Below, one piece after another: positions 17,799 through 27,981 of a stretch of 64,000 nucleotides of DNA (position 1 is the stretch's first letter; every line of letters starts with the position of its first letter). The DNA is from Rhizobium sp. CCGE531. Lineage in GTDB: Bacteria; Pseudomonadota; Alphaproteobacteria; Rhizobiales; Rhizobiaceae. The position numbers and the translations under genes are program-made. The notes under the pieces are model-generated. The model made no database searches. It was not told the origin of the DNA and saw only the letters and a list, made by a program, of their open reading frames with translations. Where the stretch lies: contig NZ_CP032684.1 in the NCBI RefSeq assembly GCF_003627795.1, forward strand, positions 3,470,001 through 3,534,000, in the 5' to 3' direction.

Positions 17799-18212
17799 CT
17801 AAAGCAGATCCTGCAGGAACGGGATCAAGGGCTCGTCGGCCGGCGGCATCGGGTAGTCGCGCAGCGCCTGCGGCCGCACCCATTTGATCGCCTGCCCTTC
17901 CCGGCCGTGCGGGATTCCTTCGAAACGCCGGCAGATGTAGAGCGGCATCAGCAGATGGAAGGTTTCATAGGTATGGCTGGCGAAGGTCAGCGGCGCGAGG
18001 CAGGCGATTTTCGTCTGGATGCCGAGCTCTTCCTCAAGCTCGCGCACCAGCGTTTCCTCGGGCGTTTCACCGGCCTCGACCTTGCCGCCGGGAAATTCCC
18101 AGAGACCGGCGAGCGACTTGCCTTCGGGACGCTGCGCCAGAAGAATGCGGCCATCGGCATCGATGAGCGCGCAGGCGGCAACGAGGATGATCTTGCGGCC
18201 TGCTTCGCTCAT
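17799..18212 (-). CDS. mutT: Nudix hydrolase, MutT-type 8-oxo-dGTP diphosphatase
   Basis: Cleans the nucleotide pool by hydrolysing oxidised dGTP. The 137 residues contain an intact Nudix box, GGKVEAGETPEETLVRELEE then ELGI, with the REXXEE core. The start at 18212 is set by the ATGA overlap with the stop of the upstream GNAT gene; the frame extends nine codons further but lies within that gene. It is the last gene of an argJ-GNAT-mutT run. Confidence 0.93.
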   Translation of the reverse strand: MSEAGRKIILVAACALIDADGRILLAQRPEGKSLAGLWEFPGGKVEAGETPEETLVRELEEELGIQTKIACLAPLTFASHTYETFHLLMPLYICRRFEGIPHGREGQAIKWVRPQALRDYPMPPADEPLIPFLQDLL

Positions 18213-18988
18213 GCGGCCCCCGGCGGTTGCCAATAGCAATAACGATAGGCCTCGCGGAAGCCGAAGCGGATGTAGAGCGCCAGAGCCGGCGCGTTGTCGG
18301 CGCTGACCTGAAGCCAGGCGGTCTTGGCGCTGCGCATACGCGCCCAGCGCAACGCCGATGTCACGATCTCGACGCCCAGGCCCTTGCGCCGATGCTGCGC
18401 GGCAACCGAAACCGACATGATGCCGGCAAGATCATTGTCCTGTACGCAGAGCGTCGTCGCCAGCGGTCCGACCTCGGCATCCTCGATGACGAAGAGACCC
18501 GATGGCGGCTTGATATTGCTCACCACCTCCGCCAGCGCCGGCTTCAAAGCAGGATCGGCTTCATCGACAATGAGGCTTGCATCCACGAAGCGGCCGACAT
18601 CGTGGCTCGGCAGATGATCCAGCATATCCGGCAGCTCGAGATCGACCAGATCGGCGGTCATGACGATCGTCTCGTCGAAGCGCGTCCAGCCGCGTTCCCG
18701 CAGAAGGTCGATGAGCTTCGGCGAGGCGAGCGGCGTCTCGCGCACCACCATCGGCCGGCCATAGGCCTCGAACTTGCGCTGCGCCTTCGTCAGCCGGATC
18801 TCGAGATCGCGATGATCGGAAGGATCGAGCGGCACGACCGAATTCAACCGCTTCGACGGGTGCCCGGCCGTCAGCCGCACCTGCCAGCTGCCGTCATACT
18901 GCACGGACGATGCGGGCCAGGCCCGGAAGCCGACGGCTTCGAGCCTGCGCACCAAAGGCAGCTTGTTTATCGTGGACTGCGCATGCAT
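18209..18988 (-). CDS. GNAT family N-acetyltransferase
   Basis: 259 residues with a C-terminal GNAT fold: the acetyl-CoA pyrophosphate loop is seen in VAAQHRRKGLGVEIV (Q/RxxGxG/A) followed by LQVSADNAPALALYIRFGF. The N-terminal half is a divergent GNAT-like domain. The substrate is unknown. It lies 10 bases after argJ and overlaps mutT by 4 bases, the typical rhizobial order, but this does not reveal the substrate; arginine synthesis does not need it because ArgJ recycles acetyl groups. Confidence 0.9.
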   Translation of the reverse strand: MHAQSTINKLPLVRRLEAVGFRAWPASSVQYDGSWQVRLTAGHPSKRLNSVVPLDPSDHRDLEIRLTKAQRKFEAYGRPMVVRETPLASPKLIDLLRERGWTRFDETIVMTADLVDLELPDMLDHLPSHDVGRFVDASLIVDEADPALKPALAEVVSNIKPPSGLFVIEDAEVGPLATTLCVQDNDLAGIMSVSVAAQHRRKGLGVEIVTSALRWARMRSAKTAWLQVSADNAPALALYIRFGFREAYRYCYWQPPGAA

Positions 18989-18998
18989 CGGCTAAATA

Positions 18999-20240
18999 TC
19001 AGCTCCGGTAGTCGCCATTGATGGCAACATATTCCTTCGTCAGGTCGCAGGTCCAGACCGTTGCGCGACCATTGCCGAGGCCGAGATCGACCTTCACGGG
19101 AATATCCTGCTGCTTCATGACGTTCGAGGCGGCTTCCTCGGAATAGGAAGAATCACGCTCGCCGTTGACGGCAACGCGGACATCGCCGAACCAGATGGCA
19201 AGCTTGTCGCGATCCGCCATTTCGCCGGCCTTGCCGACTGCCATGACGACACGGCCCCAATTGGCGTCCTCGCCGGCGGCCGCGGTCTTGACCAGCGGCG
19301 AATTGGCGATCGAAAGCGCGATGCGCTTGGCGGCGGCGTCATTTTCAGCGCCGGTCACGGTGATCTCGAGCATTTTGGTGGCGCCTTCACCGTCACGAAC
19401 GACCTGAATGGCGAGATCCTTGAGCAGCTCGTTGAGCGCCGCGCGGAAAGCCTCAAGCTTCGGATCGTCGGCGCGGTCGATATGCGCCTGCCCGTCAGCC
19501 GCGGCAGCACCGGTGGCAAACAGCATCAGCGTATCCGAGGTCGAGGTGTCGCTATCAACAGTCATGGAATTGAAGCTAGGGCCGACGCCTTCGGAAAGCA
19601 GCGCCTGCAGAGCGGAAGAAGAGATGTCGGCATCGGTGACGACGAAGGAGAGCATCGTCGCCATGTCGGGTGCAATCATGCCAGCGCCCTTGGCAATACC
19701 GTTGATGGTGACCTTGACGCCGCCGATCTCGGCACTGCGGGTCGCGACCTTCGGATAGGTATCCGTGGTCATGATGGCCTTGGCGGCTTCGAACCAGAAA
19801 TCGCTGACGGCATCCTTCGCCATGGTGTCGAGCACGCCGGCGAACTTGGTGGCGTCGAGCGGCTCGCCGATAACGCCCGTGGAGGCGAGATAGACTTCGT
19901 TTTCACCGCAGCCGACGGCCGCAGCCGCGGACTTGGCGGTCAGTTCCGTCGCCTGACGGCCCTTCAATCCGGTAAAGGCATTGGCATTGCCGGAATTGAC
20001 GACGACGGCGCGCGCGCTGCCATGCGCGAGGTTCTGGCGGCAGAAATCGACCGGAGCCGAAGGACACTTCGAACGGGTGAAGACGCCGGCAACGGCAGCC
20101 GGCTTGTCGAAGACCATCAACAGGACATCGGTCCGGTTCTTGTACTTGATGCCGGCGGACGCCGTGGTCATGCGCACGCCGCGCAGGGCGGGCATGGCCG
20201 TGAAGGTTTTGGGAGCGAGCGGAGAGACGGAACCAGACAT
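18999..20240 (-). CDS. argJ: Bifunctional glutamate N-acetyltransferase ArgJ
   Basis: Transfers acetyl from N-acetylornithine to glutamate, and in bifunctional forms also uses acetyl-CoA, closing the cyclic arginine pathway. The 413-residue precursor cleaves itself into alpha and beta chains before the Thr of the APDMATML motif, which is present. I use the ATG at 20240 ([11 protein letters not shown]); the longer frame runs into a family B repeat. argH at 48622 is the last gene of the same pathway. Confidence 0.96.
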   Translation of the reverse strand: MSGSVSPLAPKTFTAMPALRGVRMTTASAGIKYKNRTDVLLMVFDKPAAVAGVFTRSKCPSAPVDFCRQNLAHGSARAVVVNSGNANAFTGLKGRQATELTAKSAAAAVGCGENEVYLASTGVIGEPLDATKFAGVLDTMAKDAVSDFWFEAAKAIMTTDTYPKVATRSAEIGGVKVTINGIAKGAGMIAPDMATMLSFVVTDADISSSALQALLSEGVGPSFNSMTVDSDTSTSDTLMLFATGAAAADGQAHIDRADDPKLEAFRAALNELLKDLAIQVVRDGEGATKMLEITVTGAENDAAAKRIALSIANSPLVKTAAAGEDANWGRVVMAVGKAGEMADRDKLAIWFGDVRVAVNGERDSSYSEEAASNVMKQQDIPVKVDLGLGNGRATVWTCDLTKEYVAINGDYRS

Positions 20241-20255
20241 GAGAGCCACCCTGAA

Positions 20256-20369
20256 CGAGCATGATGCCGAAAAGTGTAGGCGGTTTTCGGACAACATCAT
20301 GCTCTGCTTCTTTAAATTCTGGAGCGGATTCAGATTTTAGGTCGATACGACCTAAAATCATCCGACTCC
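20256..20369. repeat. Rhizobial palindromic repeat, family B copy 1
   Basis: GAGCATGATGCCGAAAAG, GCGGTTTTCGGACAACATCATGCTC, then GGAGCGGATTCAGATTTTAG with the palindrome TTTTAGGTCGATACGACCTAAAA. It lies in the 178-base gap between argJ and the parvulin gene. Copies 2 and 3 are near 51812 and 56092. Confidence 0.8.
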
Positions 20370-20375
20370 AGCGAA

Positions 20376-20400
20376 GGGCCCGGAAAATCCGGGCCCTGAT
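20376..20400 (-). terminator. Terminator of the parvulin gene
   Basis: Perfect 9-base stem GGGCCCGGA / TCCGGGCCC with a three-base loop, 22 bases after the stop codon. On the minus strand only two T residues follow, so it is a strong hairpin with a weak T-tract. Confidence 0.6.
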
Positions 20401-20418
20401 GGTTTGACTGCTTGTGAC

Positions 20419-21342
20419 TTACTGCTGCGGCTGCGCGTCGGGCGCTGCCGCACCATCGGCAGGAGCGATGGCGTCATCGGCCGGTGCTGCGTCCTGCTGC
20501 TTCTGCGCATCGTCATAGGCCTTGCTGAGGGCCGGGTCGTTGATGACGACCTTGGTATCCTGCTTGGCCTTGTTCAGAAGCTCAAGATACTTGTCGCGCA
20601 TGACGAGCTGACGAACCTGGTCCTTGACCTGCTCGAACGGCGGCGGCGGAGCGTTGCGCTTGTCTTCGACCTTGATGACGTGCCAGCCGAAATCGGACTT
20701 GACCGGCGTCTTGGTGTAGGTGCCGACCGGAAGGGCGAAAGCCGCATCCTCGAATTCCTTGACCATGCGGCCATGGCCGAAATAGCCGAGATCGCCACCA
20801 TCGGCCTTGTTCGGGTCGGTCGACTTTTCCTTGGCGAGTGCGGCGAAGTCCTTGCCGGCGTCGAGTTCCTTGATGATTGCCTTGGCCTCGTCCTCGGTCT
20901 TTACGAGGATATGACGGGCATGAACTTCTTCCTGCTTCGGCAGGGCCGCGACTTCCTTGTCGTAGCGGGCCTTGACTTCGTCATCGGTGATCTTGTCGGC
21001 GACATGGGCCTTGAAGAAGGCATTGTGCAGCTCGCGGTCGCGCAGGTAGGCCATGTGGGACTGGAAGTCCGGCGTCTGGTCGAGCTTTTCGGCGGCGGCC
21101 TGCTGCGACAGCAGCTTCACGTCGATCGAAGCGGAAAGTGCTGCGACCTTCTTCTGGTCGTCCGGCAGTTGGCCGAGCTGAGGATCGAGGTTGGCGATCG
21201 CCAGATTGAGTTCGGACTGATGGATTTCGACATCGCCGATCTTGGCGACAACGGGGTCCTTGGCATCGGCTGCGAAGACCGGAGCCTGGAAGGTAACGAT
21301 TGTTGCGAAAGCAACCGCAGCAAGCTTGTTATACTTCAACAT
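20419..21342 (-). CDS. Exported parvulin-type peptidyl-prolyl isomerase
   Basis: Periplasmic foldase of the SurA/PrsA/PpiC type. The 307 residues begin with a signal peptide (MLKYNKLAAVAFATIVTFQAPVFA has the n-, h- and AXA c-regions), an N-terminal SurA-like helical part, the PpiC domain (HARHILVKTEDEAKAI ... GGDLGYFGHGRMVKEFEDAAF ... DFGWHVIKVEDKR) and an Ala/Asp/Pro-rich tail. I start at 21342 because AAGGG precedes it and the signal peptide begins there. It is divergent from secA, so chaperone and translocase may share an upstream region. Confidence 0.93.
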   Translation of the reverse strand: MLKYNKLAAVAFATIVTFQAPVFAADAKDPVVAKIGDVEIHQSELNLAIANLDPQLGQLPDDQKKVAALSASIDVKLLSQQAAAEKLDQTPDFQSHMAYLRDRELHNAFFKAHVADKITDDEVKARYDKEVAALPKQEEVHARHILVKTEDEAKAIIKELDAGKDFAALAKEKSTDPNKADGGDLGYFGHGRMVKEFEDAAFALPVGTYTKTPVKSDFGWHVIKVEDKRNAPPPPFEQVKDQVRQLVMRDKYLELLNKAKQDTKVVINDPALSKAYDDAQKQQDAAPADDAIAPADGAAAPDAQPQQ

Positions 21343-21444
21343 AAAATAACCCTTCGGTGATCTCGACCGGCTCGACAGATGCGAATCCGGCGGGAAAAAG
21401 CCTTCAGCAGGAGAATGTGGCCTTTCTGTATCGGCCAAATCCCG

Positions 21445-21473
21445 TTGACATCAATCGACCCCCCTCTTATCTG
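21445..21473 (+). promoter_or_regulatory. Candidate housekeeping promoter of secA
   Basis: TTGACA, a 17-base spacer, TATCTG. The -35 is a perfect consensus and the -10 matches the first, second and third positions of TATAAT. It would give a leader of about 110 bases before the secA ATG. Direct observation of the motif; function inferred. Confidence 0.5.
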
Positions 21474-21588
21474 TCACGCAACCTCGCGTCCAGAACAGTT
21501 TCCGGCCGTTTCGTGCTAAACTCCCGTTTTTTTCGGGAAGGAGCAAAGCAGAAAACGGCCGGATGAAATCTCAGAAAGGACCAGTCAC

Positions 21589-24309
21589 ATGGTCAGCCTA
21601 GGTGGAATTGCCCGCAAGTTGTTCGGCTCGTCCAACGACCGCAGGGTCAAATCGTTCCAGCCGCAAGTAGACGCAATCAATGCGCTCGAGCAGCAGATGC
21701 AGGCGCTGTCCGATGAAGCTCTGGCCGCCAAGACGGTTGAGTTCCGCCAGCAGCTCGCAGACGGCAAGGCGCTCGACGATCTTCTCGTGCCCGCCTTCGC
21801 TGTTGCCCGCGAAGCGTCGCGCCGGGTTCTCGGCATGCGGCCTTTTGACGTGCAGCTTGTCGGCGGCATGATCCTCCATTCCAACGCCATCGCCGAAATG
21901 AAGACCGGTGAAGGCAAGACCCTCGTTGCGACGCTGCCGGTCTATCTGAACGCGCTGGCCGGCAAGGGCGTGCATGTCGTTACCGTCAACGACTATCTGG
22001 CACAGCGCGACAGCGCCACGATGAGCCGCCTTTACGGCTTCCTCGGCCTGACGACGGGCGTCATCATCCACGGCCTGTCGGACGAAGAGCGCCACGACGC
22101 TTATGCCTGCGACATTACCTACGGCACCAACAACGAGCTCGGCTTCGACTATCTGCGCGACAATATGAAATACGAGCGCGCCCAGATGGTCCAGCGCGGC
22201 CACAACTTCGCGATCGTCGACGAAGTGGACTCGATCCTCGTCGACGAGGCGCGCACGCCGCTGATCATCTCCGGCCCGCTGGACGATCGTTCCGATCTCT
22301 ACACCACGATCGACGCCTTCATCCCGCGCCTGTCGAAGGACGATTACGAGATCGATGAAAAGCAGCGCTCGGCGAACTTCTCCGAAGACGGCACCGAGAA
22401 GCTGGAAAACATGCTGAACGACGCCGGCCTGTTGAAGGGTGAATCGCTCTACGACATCGAAAACGTCGCGATCGTCCATCACATCAACAACGCGCTCAAG
22501 GCGCACAAGCTGTTCCAGCGCGACAAGGACTATATCGTCCGCAACGGTGAAGTCGTCATCATCGACGAATTCACCGGCCGCATGATGCCGGGCCGCCGCT
22601 ATTCCGACGGCCAGCATCAGGCCCTGGAAGCCAAGGAACACGTGCAGATCCAGCCGGAAAACCAGACGTTGGCGCAGATCACCTTCCAGAATTATTTCCG
22701 CATGTACGGTAAGCTTGCCGGCATGACTGGTACGGCGGCGACGGAAGCGGAAGAATTCGGCAACATCTACGGTCTCGACGTCATCGAAGTGCCGACCAAC
22801 CTGCCGATCCAGCGTATCGACGAGGACGACGAGGTCTATCGTACGCATACCGAGAAGTACAACGCCATCATCAACGAGATTCTTGATGCGCATAAGCGCG
22901 GCCAGCCCGTGCTGGTCGGCACGACGTCGATCGAGAAATCCGAACTTCTCGCCGATCTCATGCGCAAGCGCGGCTTCTCCGACTTCCAGGTGCTGAACGC
23001 CCGCTATCACGAGCAGGAAGCCTACATCGTCGCCCAGGCCGGCGTTCCCGGCACCGTCACGATTGCCACCAACATGGCGGGACGCGGTACCGACATTCAG
23101 CTTGGCGGCAACCTCGAAATGCGCGTCGAGCGCGACCTGCACGAAGTTGAGCCTGGCCCCGAGCGCGATGCGGCCATTGCCAGGATCGCCGAGGAAATCA
23201 AGGAGCTGAAGCAGCAGGCGCTTGCCGCCGGCGGTCTCTATGTCATCGCCAGCGAGCGCCATGAAAGCCGCCGTATCGACAACCAGCTTCGCGGCCGTTC
23301 CGGCCGTCAGGGCGACCCGGGCCGCTCGAAATTCTACCTGTCGCTCCAGGACGACCTGATGCGCATCTTCGGCTCCGACCGCATGGACGGCATGCTGCAG
23401 AAGCTGGGTCTCAAGGAAGGCGAGGCCATCGTCCATCCCTGGATCAACAAGGCTCTGGAACGCGCCCAGAAAAAGGTCGAAGCCCGCAACTTCGATATCC
23501 GCAAGAACGTTCTGAAGTACGACGACGTGCTGAACGACCAGCGCAAGGTCATCTTCGAGCAGCGCGTCGAGCTGATGGACGCGACGGACCTCACCGAAAC
23601 CGTCGGCGATATGCGCCACGATGTCATCGAGGATCTCGTTTCGAAGCATATTCCCGAGCGCGCCTATGCCGAACAGTGGGATGCCGAAGGCCTGAAGACT
23701 GGCGTCGCCAATTTCTTCGATCTCGACATGCCGGTTCATGACTGGGTCAAGGAAGAAGGCATCGCCGAGGACGACATCCGCGCACGCCTGACGGAAGCCG
23801 CCGAGAAGGCAGCGACCGAAAAGGCCGAGCGCTTCGGCCCCGAGATCATGACCTATGTCGAGCGCTCCATCGTGCTGCAGACGCTGGACAATCTCTGGCG
23901 CGAACACATCGTCAATCTCGACCACCTGCGTTCGGTTATCGGCTTCCGAGGCTACGCCCAGCGCGATCCGCTGCAGGAATACAAGGCCGAGGCTTTCGAG
24001 CTGTTCCAGGCACTCTTGAACAACCTGCGCCAGGCCGTGACAGCCCAGCTCTCTCGCGTCGAACTCGTACAGCAGCCGGCCGAGCCGGAAACGCCGCCGA
24101 TGCAGGCCCGTCATATCGACGCGACGACCGGCGAGGACGAATTCTCCCCGTTCGCTCTTGCGAGCGAAAGCGCGACAGCGCCGGAAAATCGCGACCCGCG
24201 CAATCCGGCGACCTGGGGCCGCGTCGGCCGCAACGAGGCATGCCCCTGCGGCTCCGGCAAGAAGTACAAGCACTGCCACGGCGCCTTCGAAAGCAGCGAA
24301 GTCGTCTGA
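21589..24309 (+). CDS. secA: Preprotein translocase ATPase SecA
   Basis: Motor that drives unfolded preproteins through SecYEG at the inner membrane. The 906 residues are of normal length: NBD1 with Walker [10 protein letters not shown] (about residue 104), the preprotein cross-linking domain, NBD2, the helical scaffold, and a C-terminal zinc finger [14 protein letters not shown] that binds SecB. AAGGA precedes the start. It is monocistronic and ends in a strong bidirectional terminator. Confidence 0.98.
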   Translation: MVSLGGIARKLFGSSNDRRVKSFQPQVDAINALEQQMQALSDEALAAKTVEFRQQLADGKALDDLLVPAFAVAREASRRVLGMRPFDVQLVGGMILHSNAIAEMKTGEGKTLVATLPVYLNALAGKGVHVVTVNDYLAQRDSATMSRLYGFLGLTTGVIIHGLSDEERHDAYACDITYGTNNELGFDYLRDNMKYERAQMVQRGHNFAIVDEVDSILVDEARTPLIISGPLDDRSDLYTTIDAFIPRLSKDDYEIDEKQRSANFSEDGTEKLENMLNDAGLLKGESLYDIENVAIVHHINNALKAHKLFQRDKDYIVRNGEVVIIDEFTGRMMPGRRYSDGQHQALEAKEHVQIQPENQTLAQITFQNYFRMYGKLAGMTGTAATEAEEFGNIYGLDVIEVPTNLPIQRIDEDDEVYRTHTEKYNAIINEILDAHKRGQPVLVGTTSIEKSELLADLMRKRGFSDFQVLNARYHEQEAYIVAQAGVPGTVTIATNMAGRGTDIQLGGNLEMRVERDLHEVEPGPERDAAIARIAEEIKELKQQALAAGGLYVIASERHESRRIDNQLRGRSGRQGDPGRSKFYLSLQDDLMRIFGSDRMDGMLQKLGLKEGEAIVHPWINKALERAQKKVEARNFDIRKNVLKYDDVLNDQRKVIFEQRVELMDATDLTETVGDMRHDVIEDLVSKHIPERAYAEQWDAEGLKTGVANFFDLDMPVHDWVKEEGIAEDDIRARLTEAAEKAATEKAERFGPEIMTYVERSIVLQTLDNLWREHIVNLDHLRSVIGFRGYAQRDPLQEYKAEAFELFQALLNNLRQAVTAQLSRVELVQQPAEPETPPMQARHIDATTGEDEFSPFALASESATAPENRDPRNPATWGRVGRNEACPCGSGKKYKHCHGAFESSEVV

Positions 24310-24333
24310 GCCTCATTGGCTGATAGCAACGAC

Positions 24334-24365
24334 AAAATGCCGCCGTTTGGCGGCATTTTTGTTTT
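24334..24365. terminator. Strong bidirectional terminator after secA
   Basis: AAAATGCCGCC, loop GTTT, GGCGGCATTTTTGTTTT: an 11-base stem with T-runs on both strands. It stops secA transcription and could also protect against read-through from the convergent GST gene. Confidence 0.9.
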
Positions 24366-24413
24366 CCGACGTCAAGGATTGCGCCAAGCTAAGGCGGCAG
24401 CGGCCCATCGAGC

Positions 24414-25043
24414 TCAGATAGCGGAATGCGGATCTTCGCTGTAGAGATGGATCGGATAGCCGGGGCCGATGACATCAAGCACCCGATCGAACCATGCCGT
24501 GAGCGCTGGATAATCGGCGAGAGCAAAGCCGCAATCCGCAGCCCGATGGGCATAAGCATAAATTGCTATATCCGCGATCGAAAACTCATCTCCGGCGAGG
24601 AACGGCGTGGTCTTCAGTCCACGCTCGAGCGCCGCAAGCGCACGAAGGCTGCCCGCGCGCTTGGCCTCCGTCATGACGGCATTGAGTTCGAGCCGTCCCG
24701 TCAAGGTCCAGAAGCGCAGCGTGCCGATGACCGGCTCGACGTGATATTGCTCGAAGAACAGCCACTGCATGACCTTGGCGCGCCGATAGCGGTCTGTCGG
24801 CAGAAATCGTGTGCCTTCGGCGACATAAGTGAGGATCGCGTTCGATTCGGCGATCGTGCGCCCATCCTCCAGTTCGAGAACGGGAATACCGCCAGCGGGA
24901 TTGAGAGCGAAAAAGGCATCCGTGCGCCCCTCGCCTTCGAAAATCGACACCTGGCGGGTTTGGTATGGAATATCAAGCAGCCCGAACAGTACCCTGGCCT
25001 TCCAGCCATTCTGCGATGGCAGGTAATCGTGGAGCGTGAGCAT
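24414..25043 (-). CDS. Glutathione S-transferase family protein
   Basis: 209 residues: N-terminal thioredoxin-like domain with an SQNGWKARVLFGLLDIPY entry, the NPAGGIPVLELEDG cis-Pro loop and ESNAILTYVAEG glutathione-binding helix, then an all-helical C-terminal domain with the FSIADIAIYAYAHRA N-capping box. The substrate is unknown. An ATG at 25043 is preferred to one six codons upstream because GGAGG precedes it by six bases. It converges on secA. Confidence 0.92.
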   Translation of the reverse strand: MLTLHDYLPSQNGWKARVLFGLLDIPYQTRQVSIFEGEGRTDAFFALNPAGGIPVLELEDGRTIAESNAILTYVAEGTRFLPTDRYRRAKVMQWLFFEQYHVEPVIGTLRFWTLTGRLELNAVMTEAKRAGSLRALAALERGLKTTPFLAGDEFSIADIAIYAYAHRAADCGFALADYPALTAWFDRVLDVIGPGYPIHLYSEDPHSAI

Positions 25044-25291
25044 GGGATCCTCCGTTGGCACGCGATCGATTCTACATCTCGGCTAAATGTCCGCCACCCG
25101 TTTCCTGCGGCGGGAGCGCGACATCATAGCCATGAGACCCGCCGCATCCCAAGGTTGCCTCGAATTCCCTCGGCGGGCAATTCTTCGCAGCTTACGGATG
25201 ATTTTTGCAGGCCGGAAGAACCTATTCTTAACCCTCCTCTGCCAAGACTACCGCGAGGTTGGGATCATACTTAAAGTATTGCGTATCGATC

Positions 25292-26707
25292 ATGGCGGTC
25301 TTTCAAACAGCGGAGAGAATGTTGCCGTCCGCATTGCGGACCGCGCTATCGCCGTATCTGCGCAAACTCGCTGCCCTCTTTGCCGGGCAGGACGAAAAGG
25401 CCGCTTCACAGCGCATGGCGCTGATCGCCTTCACGATCCGCATCGCGGGCGCCGCCCTCGCCTTCCTGTCGCAGATCATCCTTGCCCGCCTGATGGGCCG
25501 GTTCGAATACGGCGTTTTCGTTTTCGTCTGGGTGTTGATGATCCTTTTCGGCAATCTTGCCTGTCTCGGCTTCCCGACCGCCATCATCCGCTTCCTGCCG
25601 CAGTACGATGCCAGCGGCAATCACGATGCCATTCGCGGCCTGAACGCCACGGCGCGCCTGTTCGTGGTGGCCGTCTCCGGCACGCTGGCACTGATCGGCG
25701 CATTCCTGATCTATGTCTTCCGCGGCATGATCGAAGATTATTACATCCTGCCGATCTTCCTCGGGCTGATCGCCGTGCCGATGATCGCCCTGGGTGATGT
25801 TCTCGATGGGACGGCGCGTGCAAAGCACTGGCCGGTCATGGCCCTGAGCCCAACCTTCCTGATCCGTCCAACGCTGATATTGCTCTTTATGGTCGCAGCC
25901 GTCCTTGCGGGAGCGCCGCGCGATGCGGTCACGGCCATGACGGCAGCCCTGGCCGGTGCCTTTACCAGCGTGCTGCTGCAATATCTGGTTGTGACTCTCC
26001 GCCTGCGCCGCCATTATCCCGGCGGCCCGAAAGCCACGGAATTCAACGCGTGGTTCGCCGTCGCCTTTCCGATCTTTCTTGTCGAAGGCGTGGGCTACCT
26101 CCTCACCAATTCCGACGTCGTGGTGGTCGGGATCTTCCTCGATCCGGATCAGGTCGCCGTCTATTTTGCCGCCGCCAAAACCATGGCGCTGGTTCACTTC
26201 GTCTATTTCGCCGTCAAGGCCGCGATCGGCCCGCGTTTTGCCGCCATCCTGGCGGAAGGTGACCGAAGCAAGCTTGCCGCCTTCGCCGCCGATGCAACGC
26301 GTTGGACCTTCTTTCCGGCACTCGCCGTCGGCCTCGCCGTCCTGGCCGCGGGTCAGTTCTTGCTGTCGCTCTTCGGCGCCGCCTTCACCGATGGCCAGAT
26401 CGTCATGGCGATCCTGCTTGCCGGGATCCTCGCGAGGGCATTGGTTGGTCCCGCCGAAGTGCTCCTGACCATGGCCGACAAGCAGATGCTCTGCGTTTAT
26501 CTCTATGCAGCGGCACTCGTCACCAATATCGGCCTGAACGCTATCCTCATCCCGCATCTCGGCATTGAAGGGGCAGCCATTGCCGGCGCCGCCGCCATGG
26601 CGGTCGAGGCGCTGCTTCTGCACATCGCCGTCCGCCACGCGCTCGGCATCACCCTGTTCGCCCTCATCCGGCGCCCCGCAACGCCACCGGCAACGAGGGC
26701 TCTCTGA
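25292..26707 (+). CDS. Polysaccharide flippase-like membrane protein (MOP superfamily)
   Basis: About 471 residues with roughly 12 hydrophobic helices and no soluble domain, resembling Wzx-like lipid-linked oligosaccharide exporters. The N-terminal helix pair (AFTIRIAGAALAFLSQIILA, LMGRFEYGVFVFVW) is characteristic. It probably flips an undecaprenyl-linked sugar unit or related lipid across the inner membrane. The start is uncertain: ATG 25292 is used, with a TTG at 25259 and an ATG at 25319 (GGAGAGA before it) as alternatives. It is followed two bases later by a BioF2-like acyltransferase gene, so the two form an operon. Confidence 0.85.
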   Translation: MAVFQTAERMLPSALRTALSPYLRKLAALFAGQDEKAASQRMALIAFTIRIAGAALAFLSQIILARLMGRFEYGVFVFVWVLMILFGNLACLGFPTAIIRFLPQYDASGNHDAIRGLNATARLFVVAVSGTLALIGAFLIYVFRGMIEDYYILPIFLGLIAVPMIALGDVLDGTARAKHWPVMALSPTFLIRPTLILLFMVAAVLAGAPRDAVTAMTAALAGAFTSVLLQYLVVTLRLRRHYPGGPKATEFNAWFAVAFPIFLVEGVGYLLTNSDVVVVGIFLDPDQVAVYFAAAKTMALVHFVYFAVKAAIGPRFAAILAEGDRSKLAAFAADATRWTFFPALAVGLAVLAAGQFLLSLFGAAFTDGQIVMAILLAGILARALVGPAEVLLTMADKQMLCVYLYAAALVTNIGLNAILIPHLGIEGAAIAGAAAMAVEALLLHIAVRHALGITLFALIRRPATPPATRAL

Positions 26708-26709
26708 TC

Positions 26710-27981
26710 ATGGCACGCCCTCCCTACACCGAAAGCACCGACAGCCAGGTGAACGCACTGACGCACACGCTCGCAGCGCTGCATTTCGAAACGCCGAAGG
26801 CCGAGGCCCGGGTCGAGATCGGCCGCGCCGGCCGCGAACTCTGCCTCTATCCGGGCAAGCTCGGCTACGAGCTGCAGGACGAGCTGGACTTCCTGTCCAA
26901 CCGCGCCATGGAGCCGAACGTCTTCTTCTCCGGGCGCTTCCTGGCGCCCGCCATGCCGCGCCTCGAGGACCGGCAGGTGCGCCTGGCGCTGATGCGCGAC
27001 AACAGCAGCACGCGCAGCCGCATCCGCCTGCTGATGCCCTTCACCGTCGACAAGCCGGGCTTTGCGATCGGCCCCTCGATCATCCGCGTCTGGTCGAACT
27101 CCTTCGGCCCGCTCGGCACGCCGCTGCTCGATGCCGAGGATGCCGGCGAGAGCCTCGATAATCTTTTCGAAGCGCTCTCCCGGCAGGACCTGCGCCTGCC
27201 GACGACGCTCGTGCTGCCGGATGTGCGCCTGAATGGCCGCTTCGTTCAGATGGCGAAAGCCATCGCCATCGGCCGGAACCTGCCCATCGCGGTTGCCAAT
27301 CCTTTCCAGCGCCCGATGCTTCAGAGCAACGACGACGCGCTCGCCTATCTCAAGCGGGCGATCTCCAGCGCGCATTTGCGCGAAATGCGCCGGCAATGGC
27401 GGCTGTTGGAAAATGAGGGCGAGATCAGCTACAGCGTCGCGCGTCAGCCGGGCGACGTACACACGCGCATGGAAGAGTTCCTGGCGATCGAGGCGAGCGG
27501 CTGGAAGGGCAAGAAGCGGTCGGCTCTCGTCACCGATCGCCATCATGCCGCCTTCGCCCGCGAAGCGATCTCCAATCTTGCGGCCATCGATGCGGTGCGT
27601 ATCCACACCATCGACCTCGACGGCAAGGCCATCGCCTCGATGATCGTGCTGATGATGGGTGGCGAAGCCTATACGTGGAAGACCGCCTATGACGAGGCCT
27701 ATGCCCGCTTTTCGCCGGGCAAGCTGCTGATGGGCGAACTGACGGAATGGCATCTCGACGATGCCAACGTCGTCCGCTCCGATTCCTGCGCCGTGCCGGA
27801 CCATCCGATCATGAGCCGCTTCTGGCATGAGCGCGAGGACATGGGCACGCTGATCGTCGGCCTGACGCCGAACGGCGACCGCGATGTCCGCCAGGTAACC
27901 ACGCAACTGCACATGTACCGCAGCACCCGCAACATGGCGAAACTGCTGCGCGAAAAGATCCTGTCGCTTACGAAGCGCTAA
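26710..27981 (+). CDS. BioF2-like (CelD-type) acyltransferase
   Basis: 423 residues with a GNAT-fold BioF2-like domain; the diagnostic block WKTAYDEAYARFSPGKLLMGE is near residue 320. Relatives acylate polysaccharides or act near exopolysaccharide and cellulose genes. The neighbouring flippase gene, two bases upstream, supports an export-linked sugar or lipid modification role; that is inference. The 3' end overlaps the convergent acyl-CoA synthetase gene by 14 bases. The N-terminal 100 residues lack a recognisable domain. Confidence 0.82.
   Translation: MARPPYTESTDSQVNALTHTLAALHFETPKAEARVEIGRAGRELCLYPGKLGYELQDELDFLSNRAMEPNVFFSGRFLAPAMPRLEDRQVRLALMRDNSSTRSRIRLLMPFTVDKPGFAIGPSIIRVWSNSFGPLGTPLLDAEDAGESLDNLFEALSRQDLRLPTTLVLPDVRLNGRFVQMAKAIAIGRNLPIAVANPFQRPMLQSNDDALAYLKRAISSAHLREMRRQWRLLENEGEISYSVARQPGDVHTRMEEFLAIEASGWKGKKRSALVTDRHHAAFAREAISNLAAIDAVRIHTIDLDGKAIASMIVLMMGGEAYTWKTAYDEAYARFSPGKLLMGELTEWHLDDANVVRSDSCAVPDHPIMSRFWHEREDMGTLIVGLTPNGDRDVRQVTTQLHMYRSTRNMAKLLREKILSLTKR

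Noticed and set aside
21598..24279. Minus-strand open frame of 893 codons
   Set aside because: Fully antisense to secA; high GC at the third position of secA removes stop codons on the other strand. No motif or ribosome site.
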